Of a DNA stretch of 64,000 nt, positions 18,628 through 27,165 are shown in pieces. This stretch comes from Myxococcales bacterium (GTDB lineage Bacteria; Myxococcota_A; Bradymonadia; REDH01): the NCBI GenBank assembly GCA_947496715.1, contig CANMDT010000001.1:1-64000 (forward strand). The letters are read 5' to 3'. The notes beneath the pieces were generated by a model. That model was given only the letters and a program-made list of their open reading frames with translations, was not told where the DNA came from and made no database searches. Position 1 is the stretch's first letter, and every line of letters begins with the position of its first letter. A program made the translations under genes and the position numbers.

Positions 18628-19857
18628 ATGCGCAGCCAGACTCTCACGCTCATCCTCATCGCCTTCACAGCAGGCTGCAGAGACGAGAGCGTCGGAACTG
18701 CCGACGCAGATACTTCGCTAGGCGCGGGAAGCGAAGACACAGGCACCAGCGCAGACACTGTCAGCAACGACAGCGGTGCAGACACGGGCAGCGAAGCCGA
18801 TGGCTCCGGCGAAGGCTCTGCGCAGCCTCTCCTGCCCTCGCTGCGCCTCCGCGGCCCGCACACCTTTGCCACCACCGCAGACGAGCTCGTGGACGAGACG
18901 CGGCCCTTCCCTGCCGGCTCCGGCGAGACAGCGGAGCCCCGCCGCCTGCCGGTCACCATCTGGCACCCCACCGATGCGGCTGCTCCCGGCCCGGTCATCA
19001 TCTGGGCGCACGGTCTTGGCAGCACTCGTTCGGACAACCGCAAGACCGCAGAGATCCTGGCCTCGCGCGGCTACATCGTGGCGGCCGCCGACTTCCCCAA
19101 GACCAACCGTCTCGCGCAGCCGCCCGATGTCGCCGATGTGGTGAACCAGCCCGGCGACCTCAAACTCCTCGCCGACCGGGTGCTCGAACTCGGCGCCACC
19201 GCCGGTTCGCCGCTCGAGGGCCGCGTTGACCCGGAGAAGATGGCCTATGTTGGGCTCTCTCTCGGCGCGATGACGGTCATGCTCGCTGCCTGGCAGACGG
19301 AGTTCTACGACCCCCGCATCGACGCCGTGGTCGCCCTCGCGCCACCCTCCTGTTACATGCCGCGCCCGCTCTTCGAGACGCCCGCCGTCCCGGCACTCAT
19401 CATGCTTGGAACGGGCGACGCCATCGTTGACTACGCCTCCAGCGTCGCCTCGTTCGCAGAGATTCCGGCGCCGTCGCTCGTTGTGTCTCTCGAGCGGGGA
19501 AGCCACACCGCCTTTGCCGATGTGGTGAGCGACTTCTTCAACAATGTGCCCCACCCCGACGTCATCGGCTGCTCGAGCGTGGTCTCGGACATCGATGTGA
19601 GCACCCTCGGCACGCTCGCTGAGTCACTCGGTGGCGCCTCCGCAGAGGTGGTCAACGCCGAATGTATCGCGCCCTGCTCGACGAATCAGACGGAGACACC
19701 TGCGATGCGGAGTGGCCGCCAGGCTGAACTTACGATCGCCTCGGTGGTCGGCTTCCTCGACGGCGTCTTTGTGCCGGGCGCGGCCTCCCTTGCCACGCTC
19801 GGAGCCGCGCTCGAATCCGAGCCCGACATCACGGTTGTGAGTCACCTCAACCCGTAG
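18628..19857 (+). CDS. Lipoprotein alpha/beta-hydrolase (PAF-acetylhydrolase/dienelactone-hydrolase-like)
   Basis: A 409-residue lipoprotein with signal end FTAGC, then an Asp/Thr/Ser/Gly tether to about residue 65. The hydrolase body shows PVIIWAHGLGSTR (oxyanion loop), the nucleophile elbow GLSLGAM, the acid region LGTGDAIVDY and the histidine in GSHTAFAD. A tail with three cysteines (IGCSS, AECIAPC) could form disulphides. The order and spacing fit serine esterases of the PAF-AH/chlorophyllase-like group. The substrate is unknown. A GGAGG lies upstream of the ATG. The next 490 bp downstream contain no intact gene. Confidence 0.85.
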   Translation: MRSQTLTLILIAFTAGCRDESVGTADADTSLGAGSEDTGTSADTVSNDSGADTGSEADGSGEGSAQPLLPSLRLRGPHTFATTADELVDETRPFPAGSGETAEPRRLPVTIWHPTDAAAPGPVIIWAHGLGSTRSDNRKTAEILASRGYIVAAADFPKTNRLAQPPDVADVVNQPGDLKLLADRVLELGATAGSPLEGRVDPEKMAYVGLSLGAMTVMLAAWQTEFYDPRIDAVVALAPPSCYMPRPLFETPAVPALIMLGTGDAIVDYASSVASFAEIPAPSLVVSLERGSHTAFADVVSDFFNNVPHPDVIGCSSVVSDIDVSTLGTLAESLGGASAEVVNAECIAPCSTNQTETPAMRSGRQAELTIASVVGFLDGVFVPGAASLATLGAALESEPDITVVSHLNP

Positions 19858-19890
19858 CCCCGCGCTTGGGTGCGGCGGCGATGGCCAGGC

Positions 19891-20181
19891 TTAGGGAGCG
19901 ACGATGCGGCCTGCTGTGTCGCCGTTGCCGCCGGGCGTGTGGCAGGAGTTGCAGTCGCCGTTACTGGTTTCGGTCTCCATCGCATAGGTCTGCCCGTTTA
20001 GGGTGACCCGTGCTGTGTAGGGCATGACGACGCGGGAGCTGAGCGTGCTGAGGTAGAAATTGCCGGCGCTGTTCGAGGTGAGGCGTGTCAGCGGAGCCGT
20101 TGATGTCGGCGCTCCTCAGTCACAATCGGGACCGCTCGAACCACTTGCGGTGTCAGTGCCAGAGCTGGCGGTGAGCTGCAT
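19891..20181 (-). pseudogene. Decayed gene for a CxxCH-type secreted protein
   Basis: On the minus strand one frame reads QLTASSGTDTASGSSGPDCD from 20181, then a TGA at 20118-20116, then continues in the same frame. The continuation has FYLSTLSSRVVMPYTA and RVTLNGQTYAMET and ends GDCNSCHTPGGNGD...GRIVAP at a TAA (19891). The first half looks like the Ser/Asp/Thr tether seen on neighbouring lipoproteins. The second looks like the C-terminus of a small secreted protein with a CNSCH motif. No lipoprotein signal is visible upstream, so this is most likely a remnant with a nonsense mutation. The rest of 19858-20350 holds only this remnant and the promoter of the next gene. Confidence 0.55.
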
Positions 20182-20301
20182 CGGCCTAATGCCGCGTCCC
20201 GATTTCGGAAGACAGTGCCGTTGCTGCGGTGCGGGGTTGCACATCCCTTCGAGGCTACCGACGCTGCGTCACGTCGAGCGAGGTGCTGCGATGGGACTTA
20301 G

Positions 20302-20331
20302 TTGACCCGCTCGCCGCGCGGAGGCTACTTT
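20302..20331 (+). promoter_or_regulatory. Strong sigma70-like promoter for the pseudokinase operon
   Basis: TTGACC at 20302-20307 and TACTTT at 20326-20331 with an 18-bp spacer. The predicted start near 20338 falls just before an AGGAGGT Shine-Dalgarno (20339-20345), so the leader would be only about 13 nt long. Confidence 0.6.
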
Positions 20332-20350
20332 GTGCATCAGGAGGTAGCTG

Positions 20351-23086
20351 ATGAGGGAGACCACCCCGGACAGGCTCGGCACCGGCGGGCAGCCCGCGGA
20401 GGGCGGCGAAGCGACGGTGGACGCGCGCCTCGGGACGGTGCTTGATACCTATCGGCTCGACGCCCTCATCGGCGAGGGGAGCGCGACACGGGTCTACCTC
20501 GGCACCGATCGGCGCGGTGCGCAGGTGGCCGTGAAGGTGCTCGACAGCAGGCACGCACGCGACCCGCGGATGCGCTGGCGCTTCTTCCGCGAAGCCTCCA
20601 TCTCCGAGCAGATCTCCCATCCTGCATCGCTCAAGTATCTGCGCAAAGATGTGACCCGTGAGGGCGACCCGTTTGTGGTGGTCGAGCTGATTCGCGGCGC
20701 GCATGGCGCGGCCGTCATCGCCGACGGTAGCGCTGGGCTGTCGGCCGTAACCGTGGCCTATCTGGGCCACATGGTGGCAGACTTCCTCGCCGCCTCGCAC
20801 GCGCGTCGCATCCTCCATCGAGGCGTTACGCCCAAGTGCATCGTCATCACAGATACCGGCCGCCTCCGGGTGGCTGGGTTCGCCGGCGCCTTCGTTGCGG
20901 ACGAACAGGCGGAGCAGAACTCCCCCGACCTTATCACGGCGCCCAGCGCCTGGCGGGCGCCCGAATTGGTCGGGCTCTGCGCCACGCCAGGCGACCCACG
21001 GAGCGATGTCTTCGGCCTGTCGGCGACCCTCTACTCGCTGCTCACGGGCCATCCCCCGAAGGTCTGGGCAGAGCAGAGTTGGCAGCTGTCGATCGAGGCC
21101 GAGCGGCTCGAGTTGGCGGCGGGCCCGGCGCTTGCGCGGATCCTGCTGCAGGGGCTGTCGGAGACGCCGCTTGGTCGGCAGACGAGCTGTGCGATCCTAC
21201 GCGACCAGCTGGCTGACTTTCTGGCAGCGGAGGGCGCGCCGGTGGTCACGGGCGAGCCCCATCCGGCGGAGGCCGCGCTGGCGGAGATCGGGGCGAGGTT
21301 TGCGGCGGCAGAGCGCGACATCCAATCCATCGACGCCAAGTCTTGGGAGACCGCGTCGAACCTGCGCGACCTGTTCCGGATGGTGGAGCACACGCTCTAC
21401 TCGATGCACCGGCACGGTTGGGAACATGCAGAGACCGAGAGCCGCGTCGCGGGGCTGCTGAAGTCTCTCCACGCCATTGTGGGTGAAGACGTGGACGGCG
21501 TGCATTGGCAGGTGCGACCCTACTCCTTTGAGTTCAACGGTGACTCCGTCTGGGAGCCTGCACCGCCCCACGACGCGGTGCCCTACAACCTCTTCGACGC
21601 TGGCTTTCGCGAGCTCAGCCTACTTCCGGGCTTCGACGAAGAGGAGCTCCGAAGCTGGCTGACCTGGCTCTACATCAATCCGTCGGTCGAACTCGCAGAC
21701 GAGGATGATCTCGCCACCGCCTTCTGGAACCTCGAGTTGCCGCACGCGCGTGCGAAACTGGTCAGCGCCGTCATCCTGCAGGACCTCAAGGAGTTCGAGG
21801 TGCTCGACCGCGAGCTGTCGGAGATGCAGACAGAGGCGCTCGCCACGCTCCGCGAGAGCATCCAGACCCGGATGCGCAAGCTCGGCGCGAAGCAGGAGCA
21901 GGCCGCCCCAACGCGGCGGCTGGGCGCGACAGACTTCGACATCAGCAGTCGGCCGGCGGCGGTGGCCATCCCCGAAGAGATGCTCGCGCTACTCCGCGAC
22001 GAACTCTTCGACTCCGAGGCAGAGCTCGGCGATGCGCTCGAGCACCATCTGGGCCGCACGCTGCTCGCGGTGATCATCGATGCGGGGCGTCACAACGACG
22101 AGGCGAGCATCATCGGCCACCTCGACAACCTGCTCGAAGACTGGGCGCGCCAGAAGAGTTGGCGGCGCATTCTCCGCCTTCACAGCTCCCTGCTTCGGCA
22201 CGACCCCGATGGCCAGACCGCGGCACCGCTGCTCGCTCGGTTCCTCGAACCGGCCATCTTGGCTGCAGTGCTGCGCGGCGTGAGTTCCGACCCAGATCCG
22301 GAGATTCATGTCCCCATCCGGCTCATGCTCGAGTCGCTGCACACGCTGCTGGAGCAGGCAGATGACGGCTGCTTCGACGAGGTCCTCGAGGCCGTCAAAC
22401 GGTGCGGGCTGCCCGACGCGCTCGACATGCTGCTCCACCATATCTCACGCTTCTCGGACGGGCGAGAGACGGCCATCGCCGCCATCCTCCCCGACGTCTT
22501 TCCCGCGCTGGGCGTCGGCCTTATCCGTGTGCTCGCGATGCATCCCACGCGTGCCTCCCTCAACGCTCTGCTGGCTGCCTACGCGAACGGCGCGCCGCAT
22601 GTGCGGCTCGAGGCGATGGATGTGCGGGCGCGACTGCTTCCGCAGGAGGTGACCGAGGAGCTCCGGCCGCTGCTCGATGATCGCGACCCGCGGGTGCGGG
22701 CGCGTGCCCACGAGATCGCCCGCAAGGCCAAGCTCTTCGGCCTCGCGTCGACGGTCATGGAGAAGCTGAACGGTCTCTCCTTCCACGACATGCCGCTCGT
22801 CGATCGTCATGCGCTGGTCACCACGCTCTTCACAATCGCGCCGGAGCAGGCAGAGGCCTTCTGCATAGAACTCGCCGCGTCGCACGGCTTCTTGGAGAAC
22901 CAGTCGCTCGATGTGAGCCGCAAACTCGCCGTCGACCTGCTCGCCGAGCACGCCCGCACGACCCAGGCAATCGAGGCCATCAAGGATGCCGCAAAGGGGC
23001 GCTGGTGGAACGCGCCCGAGCTGCAGGCCGCTGCGAAAGAGGCGGTGATCAAACTGACCGCGCGGCTCGGACCGGGGAGGGGCTGA
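20351..23086 (+). CDS. Ser/Thr pseudokinase fused to helical (HEAT-like) repeats
   Basis: A 911-residue cytoplasmic protein with a perfect AGGAGGT five bases before the ATG. Residues about 33-290 have a protein-kinase fold: P-loop GEGSATRVYLG (41-51), VAVK with K62, a helix-C Glu (E81) and the APE motif at 203-205. The catalytic loop reads HRGVTPKCI instead of HRDxKPxN, and the DFG motif reads AGF. The catalytic base, catalytic-loop lysine, loop Asn and metal-binding Asp are therefore all lost, while the ATP-site lysine stays. A middle region (about 330-450) resembles the N-terminal module of myxobacterial HEAT/HD proteins. The C-terminal third is alpha-helical repeats (about 600-905). It probably works as a scaffold or ATP-sensing regulator. 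It is coupled by TGATG to the next gene. Confidence 0.85.
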   Translation: MRETTPDRLGTGGQPAEGGEATVDARLGTVLDTYRLDALIGEGSATRVYLGTDRRGAQVAVKVLDSRHARDPRMRWRFFREASISEQISHPASLKYLRKDVTREGDPFVVVELIRGAHGAAVIADGSAGLSAVTVAYLGHMVADFLAASHARRILHRGVTPKCIVITDTGRLRVAGFAGAFVADEQAEQNSPDLITAPSAWRAPELVGLCATPGDPRSDVFGLSATLYSLLTGHPPKVWAEQSWQLSIEAERLELAAGPALARILLQGLSETPLGRQTSCAILRDQLADFLAAEGAPVVTGEPHPAEAALAEIGARFAAAERDIQSIDAKSWETASNLRDLFRMVEHTLYSMHRHGWEHAETESRVAGLLKSLHAIVGEDVDGVHWQVRPYSFEFNGDSVWEPAPPHDAVPYNLFDAGFRELSLLPGFDEEELRSWLTWLYINPSVELADEDDLATAFWNLELPHARAKLVSAVILQDLKEFEVLDRELSEMQTEALATLRESIQTRMRKLGAKQEQAAPTRRLGATDFDISSRPAAVAIPEEMLALLRDELFDSEAELGDALEHHLGRTLLAVIIDAGRHNDEASIIGHLDNLLEDWARQKSWRRILRLHSSLLRHDPDGQTAAPLLARFLEPAILAAVLRGVSSDPDPEIHVPIRLMLESLHTLLEQADDGCFDEVLEAVKRCGLPDALDMLLHHISRFSDGRETAIAAILPDVFPALGVGLIRVLAMHPTRASLNALLAAYANGAPHVRLEAMDVRARLLPQEVTEELRPLLDDRDPRVRARAHEIARKAKLFGLASTVMEKLNGLSFHDMPLVDRHALVTTLFTIAPEQAEAFCIELAASHGFLENQSLDVSRKLAVDLLAEHARTTQAIEAIKDAAKGRWWNAPELQAAAKEAVIKLTARLGPGRG

Positions 23087-25659
23087 TGGAGGCAGGAAGA
23101 CTCGACCCCGTCAGTATCCAGCGGACGCTCAAGCAGATCTACAGGCTCTTCCGCGTCGGCACCTTTCACCAGATCAACAACGATGCGATCCGCGCCGTCA
23201 TCGACGAGACACGGGCGATTCTTGAGGAGATCCGACGCGAAGATGTGAAGGAGATCACGCTGCTCTTCGACGGCGAGACCGTGTTGGTGAACAGCCAGAT
23301 GCTCCGTGCGAGCCGCGAGGTCTACGAGACCTCCCGCGAGTTCGGAACCTTCCTCGAGGGTCGCGGGGTCAACCTTCTCTCGCTCTCTACCTCGGCCGAC
23401 AGCCAAGACCTCCAGGAGCTGGTCGCCTTCTTCCTCGACCCCAGCCAGAAGCCGTCGGTCGAGGGCGAGGTGAAGTTGAGCGAGCGAGTCACGCTGCGGC
23501 GGGTTGAGCCGGGCATGCTGATTGGCTTCGAGGACGAGGGTCTGCACCCTGTGGAGCGGGTGTTGCTGGTCTACGCGCTCACGGTGCTCGTGCTGCGGCG
23601 GCTGCACGAATCGGTGATGGCGCAGGAGTACTCGCTCGCCGGCTACTTCAAGCGGCTCGCTCGCCAGATCGCGCAGATCAACTACGCGGAGCGGCCGGTG
23701 GTGCTGGACGTCATCCTCGCGGCCCATCTGAGCACAGACGACGCGAAGCGAACGGCCAACGCTGCCATCATCGCAGCGGCGATGGTCCGGCAAACGGGCG
23801 TATCGGAGGCCACAACGGCGCGGGTGGTCATGACGACATTCATGTCGGGCGTCGGCACGGCGCGGCAGCGCAGCCATTACTTCGACGGCAGCGACCCGCT
23901 CAGTGCACTGCTGCATCCCATCTCGGAGAGCGACCGCCAACATGAGCCCGACGGCGCGGCTGCCGCCGTCATAAGGCTCGGCACGCTGCGCGGCGAGGCT
24001 GCGCTTCGCTCCATTGTGGTGCGCGACGCGCGTGCCCGTCTCCTGGGAGAGGCCGACGGCGCCTGGCAGAGACTCTTCGAGTCGCGGGTCGTGGCGACCG
24101 CGCGCCGTTTCATCGATACCCTGACGGGCACGGCCATCGGACAACGCTCTCCGGGGCTGGTCCTCGAAGCGTTGCGGGCTCAGGCTGGCGACGCGCTCGA
24201 TCACCTCTGCCTCGACCTGCTCACCAACGGCATCCGCATCTACCCCGCCGGAACGAGCGTTGAGCTCTCCTCCGGCTGGCTGGCGCTGGTGCTCGAGGCG
24301 CCCTCCAAGCCCTCCGAATTCGACCGCCCGAAGGTGCTGCTCTGCCACGGCCCGGATGGTGCGGCGGCCGACCCACGCGAGGTCAACCTTGTGGAACGGG
24401 AGCATGCCGCGCTTGGCCATGTGAAGCGTATCGCGGAGGTGCCGACGCCTGTTTTGGAGCGACTACGCGCAGAGCGAATCGGAACGCGCTGGCTCGGCAA
24501 CGAGCGTAACGCCTCGGTCGCCGTCTGGCGCCAGCAGATGGCTGAGCAGCGTGCCTCGGCCGAGAACTTTAGAGCGGCGCTTGCGCAGGAGACAGACGCG
24601 GAGGCCGTCCAGCGCGATCAGGCCCGGCGCGCAGATGCCGAAGTCTTCGCGACAACCGCGGTCGAAGGGCGCCGCAAGTTCGGCCTGCTGACCAACATCA
24701 ACAAGGGTGCAGCCCACCTTTCGGTGCGGGGTACGACGGCCTTCTTGAAGATCAGCGGCCCGCTCGATCCGCGGCTTACCCCGACCTCGGCAGAGCCAGT
24801 CGTTTCTGCAGGAGGTTTGCGGAGCACGGGCGCCTTCGCGACGTTGTCTACGGGCTCGCACGAGGCCGTGGGTAGCCAAGGTAACAGCGAGAGGGAGTCG
24901 GCACGTTTCGCAGCAGTTCGAGGTTCGGGGAGCCATCCGCTGGTGCGCCGCAATGACGAGGGGAGTGGCGCCTACGGGTCGGTGGAGTCACGACAGACCG
25001 GCAGCTTCACCGCCGCGCCCTCCATGCCATCCGACCCGCTCGCGGCCGGTGCGAACTATGGAAGCCGCCAGACTGGCTCCTTCGTCGCAGCCGCGCATCG
25101 CTCGGGTTCCCACACGGCTGCGATCCCCGCCGCAGAGACGCTTCCGATGACGACAGCGCTGAGCGCCGATGAAGGATTGCCGGTGGCGGAACAGCATCCC
25201 GAGGCGCAGCCAGAGGTCGCGCCAAGTGAGCCACTCACCGCCGCCGATGTCATCAGACGGCGCCTCAGGCAAACCGCGCAGCTGCCGGCGGCAGCCTCCG
25301 TCACCGGCCGCGAAGCGACTTCCGAATCGGCGGGCAGCGATCGGCCGCGAACCGCCGCTATTCCGCCTGGGCTCGACCCTGAGTCTGTGCTGCGCGTGGA
25401 GACAGACCAACTCGCGCCCCCGCCCGCGCCTACCCCCACCCGCTCCACCGCAGCCCTACTCCGGAAGTATGCGCGGCGCATCGATGCCCAGCCTGCGGCG
25501 ACCGACGCGACGCCCGTGGTGACCGACGCGGCGCCCGTGGTGACCGACGCGACGCCCGTGGTGACCGACGCGACGCCCGTGGTGACCGATGCGACGCCGG
25601 CGGCGGCAACCGACCTCGACGCGCTCCTGGCCGCCTATCTCGGCGATAAGAAGCCCTAA
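23086..25659 (+). CDS. Degenerate HD-GYP-type protein with low-complexity tail
   Basis: The start is the ATG at 23086, overlapping the pseudokinase stop (TGATG). The 857-residue protein begins with a helical module containing ITLLFDGETVLVNSQMLR, as in myxobacterial HD-domain proteins. The next block follows an HD-GYP scaffold: the helix normally carrying HDIGK reads TTFMSGVGTA, and the HHE..DG.GYP region is gone. The later RPKVLL and IYPAGTSVELSSG segments that follow HD-GYP cores are retained. It is therefore probably unable to hydrolyse c-di-GMP. Residues 560-857 are disordered, Ala/Ser/Pro/Thr-rich, and contain GSRQTGSF repeats and five 7-residue TDATPVV repeats. It ends in a short helix (LDALLAAYLG) that may bind a partner. 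Confidence 0.78.
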   Translation: MEAGRLDPVSIQRTLKQIYRLFRVGTFHQINNDAIRAVIDETRAILEEIRREDVKEITLLFDGETVLVNSQMLRASREVYETSREFGTFLEGRGVNLLSLSTSADSQDLQELVAFFLDPSQKPSVEGEVKLSERVTLRRVEPGMLIGFEDEGLHPVERVLLVYALTVLVLRRLHESVMAQEYSLAGYFKRLARQIAQINYAERPVVLDVILAAHLSTDDAKRTANAAIIAAAMVRQTGVSEATTARVVMTTFMSGVGTARQRSHYFDGSDPLSALLHPISESDRQHEPDGAAAAVIRLGTLRGEAALRSIVVRDARARLLGEADGAWQRLFESRVVATARRFIDTLTGTAIGQRSPGLVLEALRAQAGDALDHLCLDLLTNGIRIYPAGTSVELSSGWLALVLEAPSKPSEFDRPKVLLCHGPDGAAADPREVNLVEREHAALGHVKRIAEVPTPVLERLRAERIGTRWLGNERNASVAVWRQQMAEQRASAENFRAALAQETDAEAVQRDQARRADAEVFATTAVEGRRKFGLLTNINKGAAHLSVRGTTAFLKISGPLDPRLTPTSAEPVVSAGGLRSTGAFATLSTGSHEAVGSQGNSERESARFAAVRGSGSHPLVRRNDEGSGAYGSVESRQTGSFTAAPSMPSDPLAAGANYGSRQTGSFVAAAHRSGSHTAAIPAAETLPMTTALSADEGLPVAEQHPEAQPEVAPSEPLTAADVIRRRLRQTAQLPAAASVTGREATSESAGSDRPRTAAIPPGLDPESVLRVETDQLAPPPAPTPTRSTAALLRKYARRIDAQPAATDATPVVTDAAPVVTDATPVVTDATPVVTDATPAAATDLDALLAAYLGDKKP
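25501..25605 (+). repeat. Five tandem 21-bp coding repeats
   Basis: Four near-identical copies of a 21-bp unit (ACCGACGCGACGCCCGTGGTG) plus a degenerate fifth encode TDATPVV heptapeptides near the C-terminus of the HD-GYP-like protein. Copies differ at single bases (gcg/gac changes), suggesting recent slippage expansion. Confidence 0.9.
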
Positions 25660-25716
25660 GGTCCGCACCCTCCGACCGCCGGCCGCATCTGATGAGCCGA
25701 GCAACGGAGCATCGCC

Positions 25717-27096
25717 ATGACCGCGACCAAAAAAGCCTTCCTCTTCCGAAGAGACCTTCGCCTCTACGACAACATCGGCCTAACTGCGGCGCTCGAGCAA
25801 GGTGAGGTGCTGCCAATCTTCTGTCTCGACCCGCGACAGGGGCCCGGCCACCGCTACTTCTCGACCTTCGGTTTCGGCTTCATGGCCGACGCACTGCGCG
25901 ACCTCGATAGCCAGCTCCGCACCCTCGGCTCGGCGCTCGAAATCCTCCCGATGCGCAGCGATGAGCTACCCGCCTGGCTCGAGAAGCGAGGCATCGGATC
26001 GCTGGTCTGGAACCGAGACTACACGCCGTTCAGCGTGGAGCGAGACGGCGCACTCGAGGCTGCCTGCCACGCGCGCGGCATCGAGACAGCTTCGTTCGAC
26101 GACTCGGTGCTGTATGAGCCGGGTTCCGTCAGGCAGCCCGGCGGCGACGGCTACAAGGTCTTCACGCCCTTCTACAAGCGGGCCATCACGCTGCCTGTCC
26201 CACGGCCACAGCCGCTTCCCGAGACGGCACGCTTTATCCCTGCCTCCGATGCGACCGCGGGGTGGGACCGGCTCACGGCAATCGAGGCAGCTTCCGGCCC
26301 CAAGCCGCGCCTCCGCGGCGGGCGCAAGACGGCCGAACTGCACCTGAGCCGAATCGAATCGCTCGTCGATTACGATGCGCTGCGGAACCTACCCGGCGTG
26401 GAGGGCACCACGGAGCTCTCGCCCCACCTCAAGTTCGGAACCGTCTCGCCGCGCGAGGTCTGCTGGCGCAGCCGTGACGCGCACGGACAGGGCCACGGCA
26501 TCGAGCGCGAGCTCCACTGGCGCGAGTTCTTCCTCCACCTCTGCCACCAGTTCCCGCAGGTCTATGGCCGCCCCTTCCGCCAGGAGTTCGAGGCCGTGGC
26601 CTGGCAGAACGACCCCAACGACTGGGCGCGCTGGGTGGCTGGCACGACGGGCTACCCCATCGTTGACGCCGGCATGCGTGAGCTCGCGCAGACGGGTTCG
26701 ATGCACAACCGGGTGCGCATGATCGTGGCCAGCTTCCTCGTCAAAGACCTGCTCATCGACTGGCGCGAGGGCGAGGCCTACTTCGCTCAAAAGCTGACCG
26801 ACTACGACCCAGCCGTGAACAACGGCTCCTGGCAGTGGGCGGCATCCACGGGCGCAGATGCGGCGCCCTACTTCCGCATCTTCAACCCGTGGCTGCAGCA
26901 GGTGAAGTTCGACACTGAGGCTTCCTACATCAAGCGCTGGGTGCCGGAGCTCGCATCCCTTCCAGCGGCGGACATCCACGCTCTCCTCGACACGCCCCCC
27001 CTCCGGCCCGAAGGCTATCCCGCTCCGATGGTGGACCACCGGATGGCAGCCGAAAGGGCGAAGGCGGCCTTCGGTGTGGCAGCCCGCCGCGAGTAG
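25717..27096 (+). CDS. phrB: Deoxyribodipyrimidine photolyase
   Basis: A 459-residue class I cryptochrome/photolyase. The N-terminal Rossmann domain starts LFRRDLRLYDN and carries the antenna-site region. The FAD-binding helical domain shows GTTELSPHLKFGTVSPREV, HWREFFLHLCHQFP, MRMIVASFLVKDLLIDWREGEAYF, NNGSWQWAASTGADAAPYFRIFNP and SYIKRWVPEL. These motifs, including the Trp-rich electron-transfer segment, match CPD photolyases that split cyclobutane pyrimidine dimers with blue light. The HTGADAAPYF-type region favours a repair enzyme rather than a DASH cryptochrome. The gene stands alone, about 57 bp after the HD-GYP-like gene. Confidence 0.95.
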   Translation: MTATKKAFLFRRDLRLYDNIGLTAALEQGEVLPIFCLDPRQGPGHRYFSTFGFGFMADALRDLDSQLRTLGSALEILPMRSDELPAWLEKRGIGSLVWNRDYTPFSVERDGALEAACHARGIETASFDDSVLYEPGSVRQPGGDGYKVFTPFYKRAITLPVPRPQPLPETARFIPASDATAGWDRLTAIEAASGPKPRLRGGRKTAELHLSRIESLVDYDALRNLPGVEGTTELSPHLKFGTVSPREVCWRSRDAHGQGHGIERELHWREFFLHLCHQFPQVYGRPFRQEFEAVAWQNDPNDWARWVAGTTGYPIVDAGMRELAQTGSMHNRVRMIVASFLVKDLLIDWREGEAYFAQKLTDYDPAVNNGSWQWAASTGADAAPYFRIFNPWLQQVKFDTEASYIKRWVPELASLPAADIHALLDTPPLRPEGYPAPMVDHRMAAERAKAAFGVAARRE

Positions 27097-27165
27097 CGCG
27101 AGGCTTGGCATCGGCCCGCCCTACGGTTAGCAGATCGGCATCAATCTACCCGCTCGGTGAAGCCC

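Noticed and set aside
20116-20118. In-frame TGA in the decayed CxxCH gene as selenocysteine
   Set aside because: The frame has no proper start or signal peptide, no SECIS-like hairpin was evident, and the context is a low-complexity tether.
22807-24420. 537-residue minus-strand ORF
   Set aside because: Spans the junction of the pseudokinase and HD-GYP-like genes in antisense; no recognisable domain.
25501-25605. Short tandem repeats as a CRISPR array
   Set aside because: The units are contiguous without spacers and are in-frame coding sequence.
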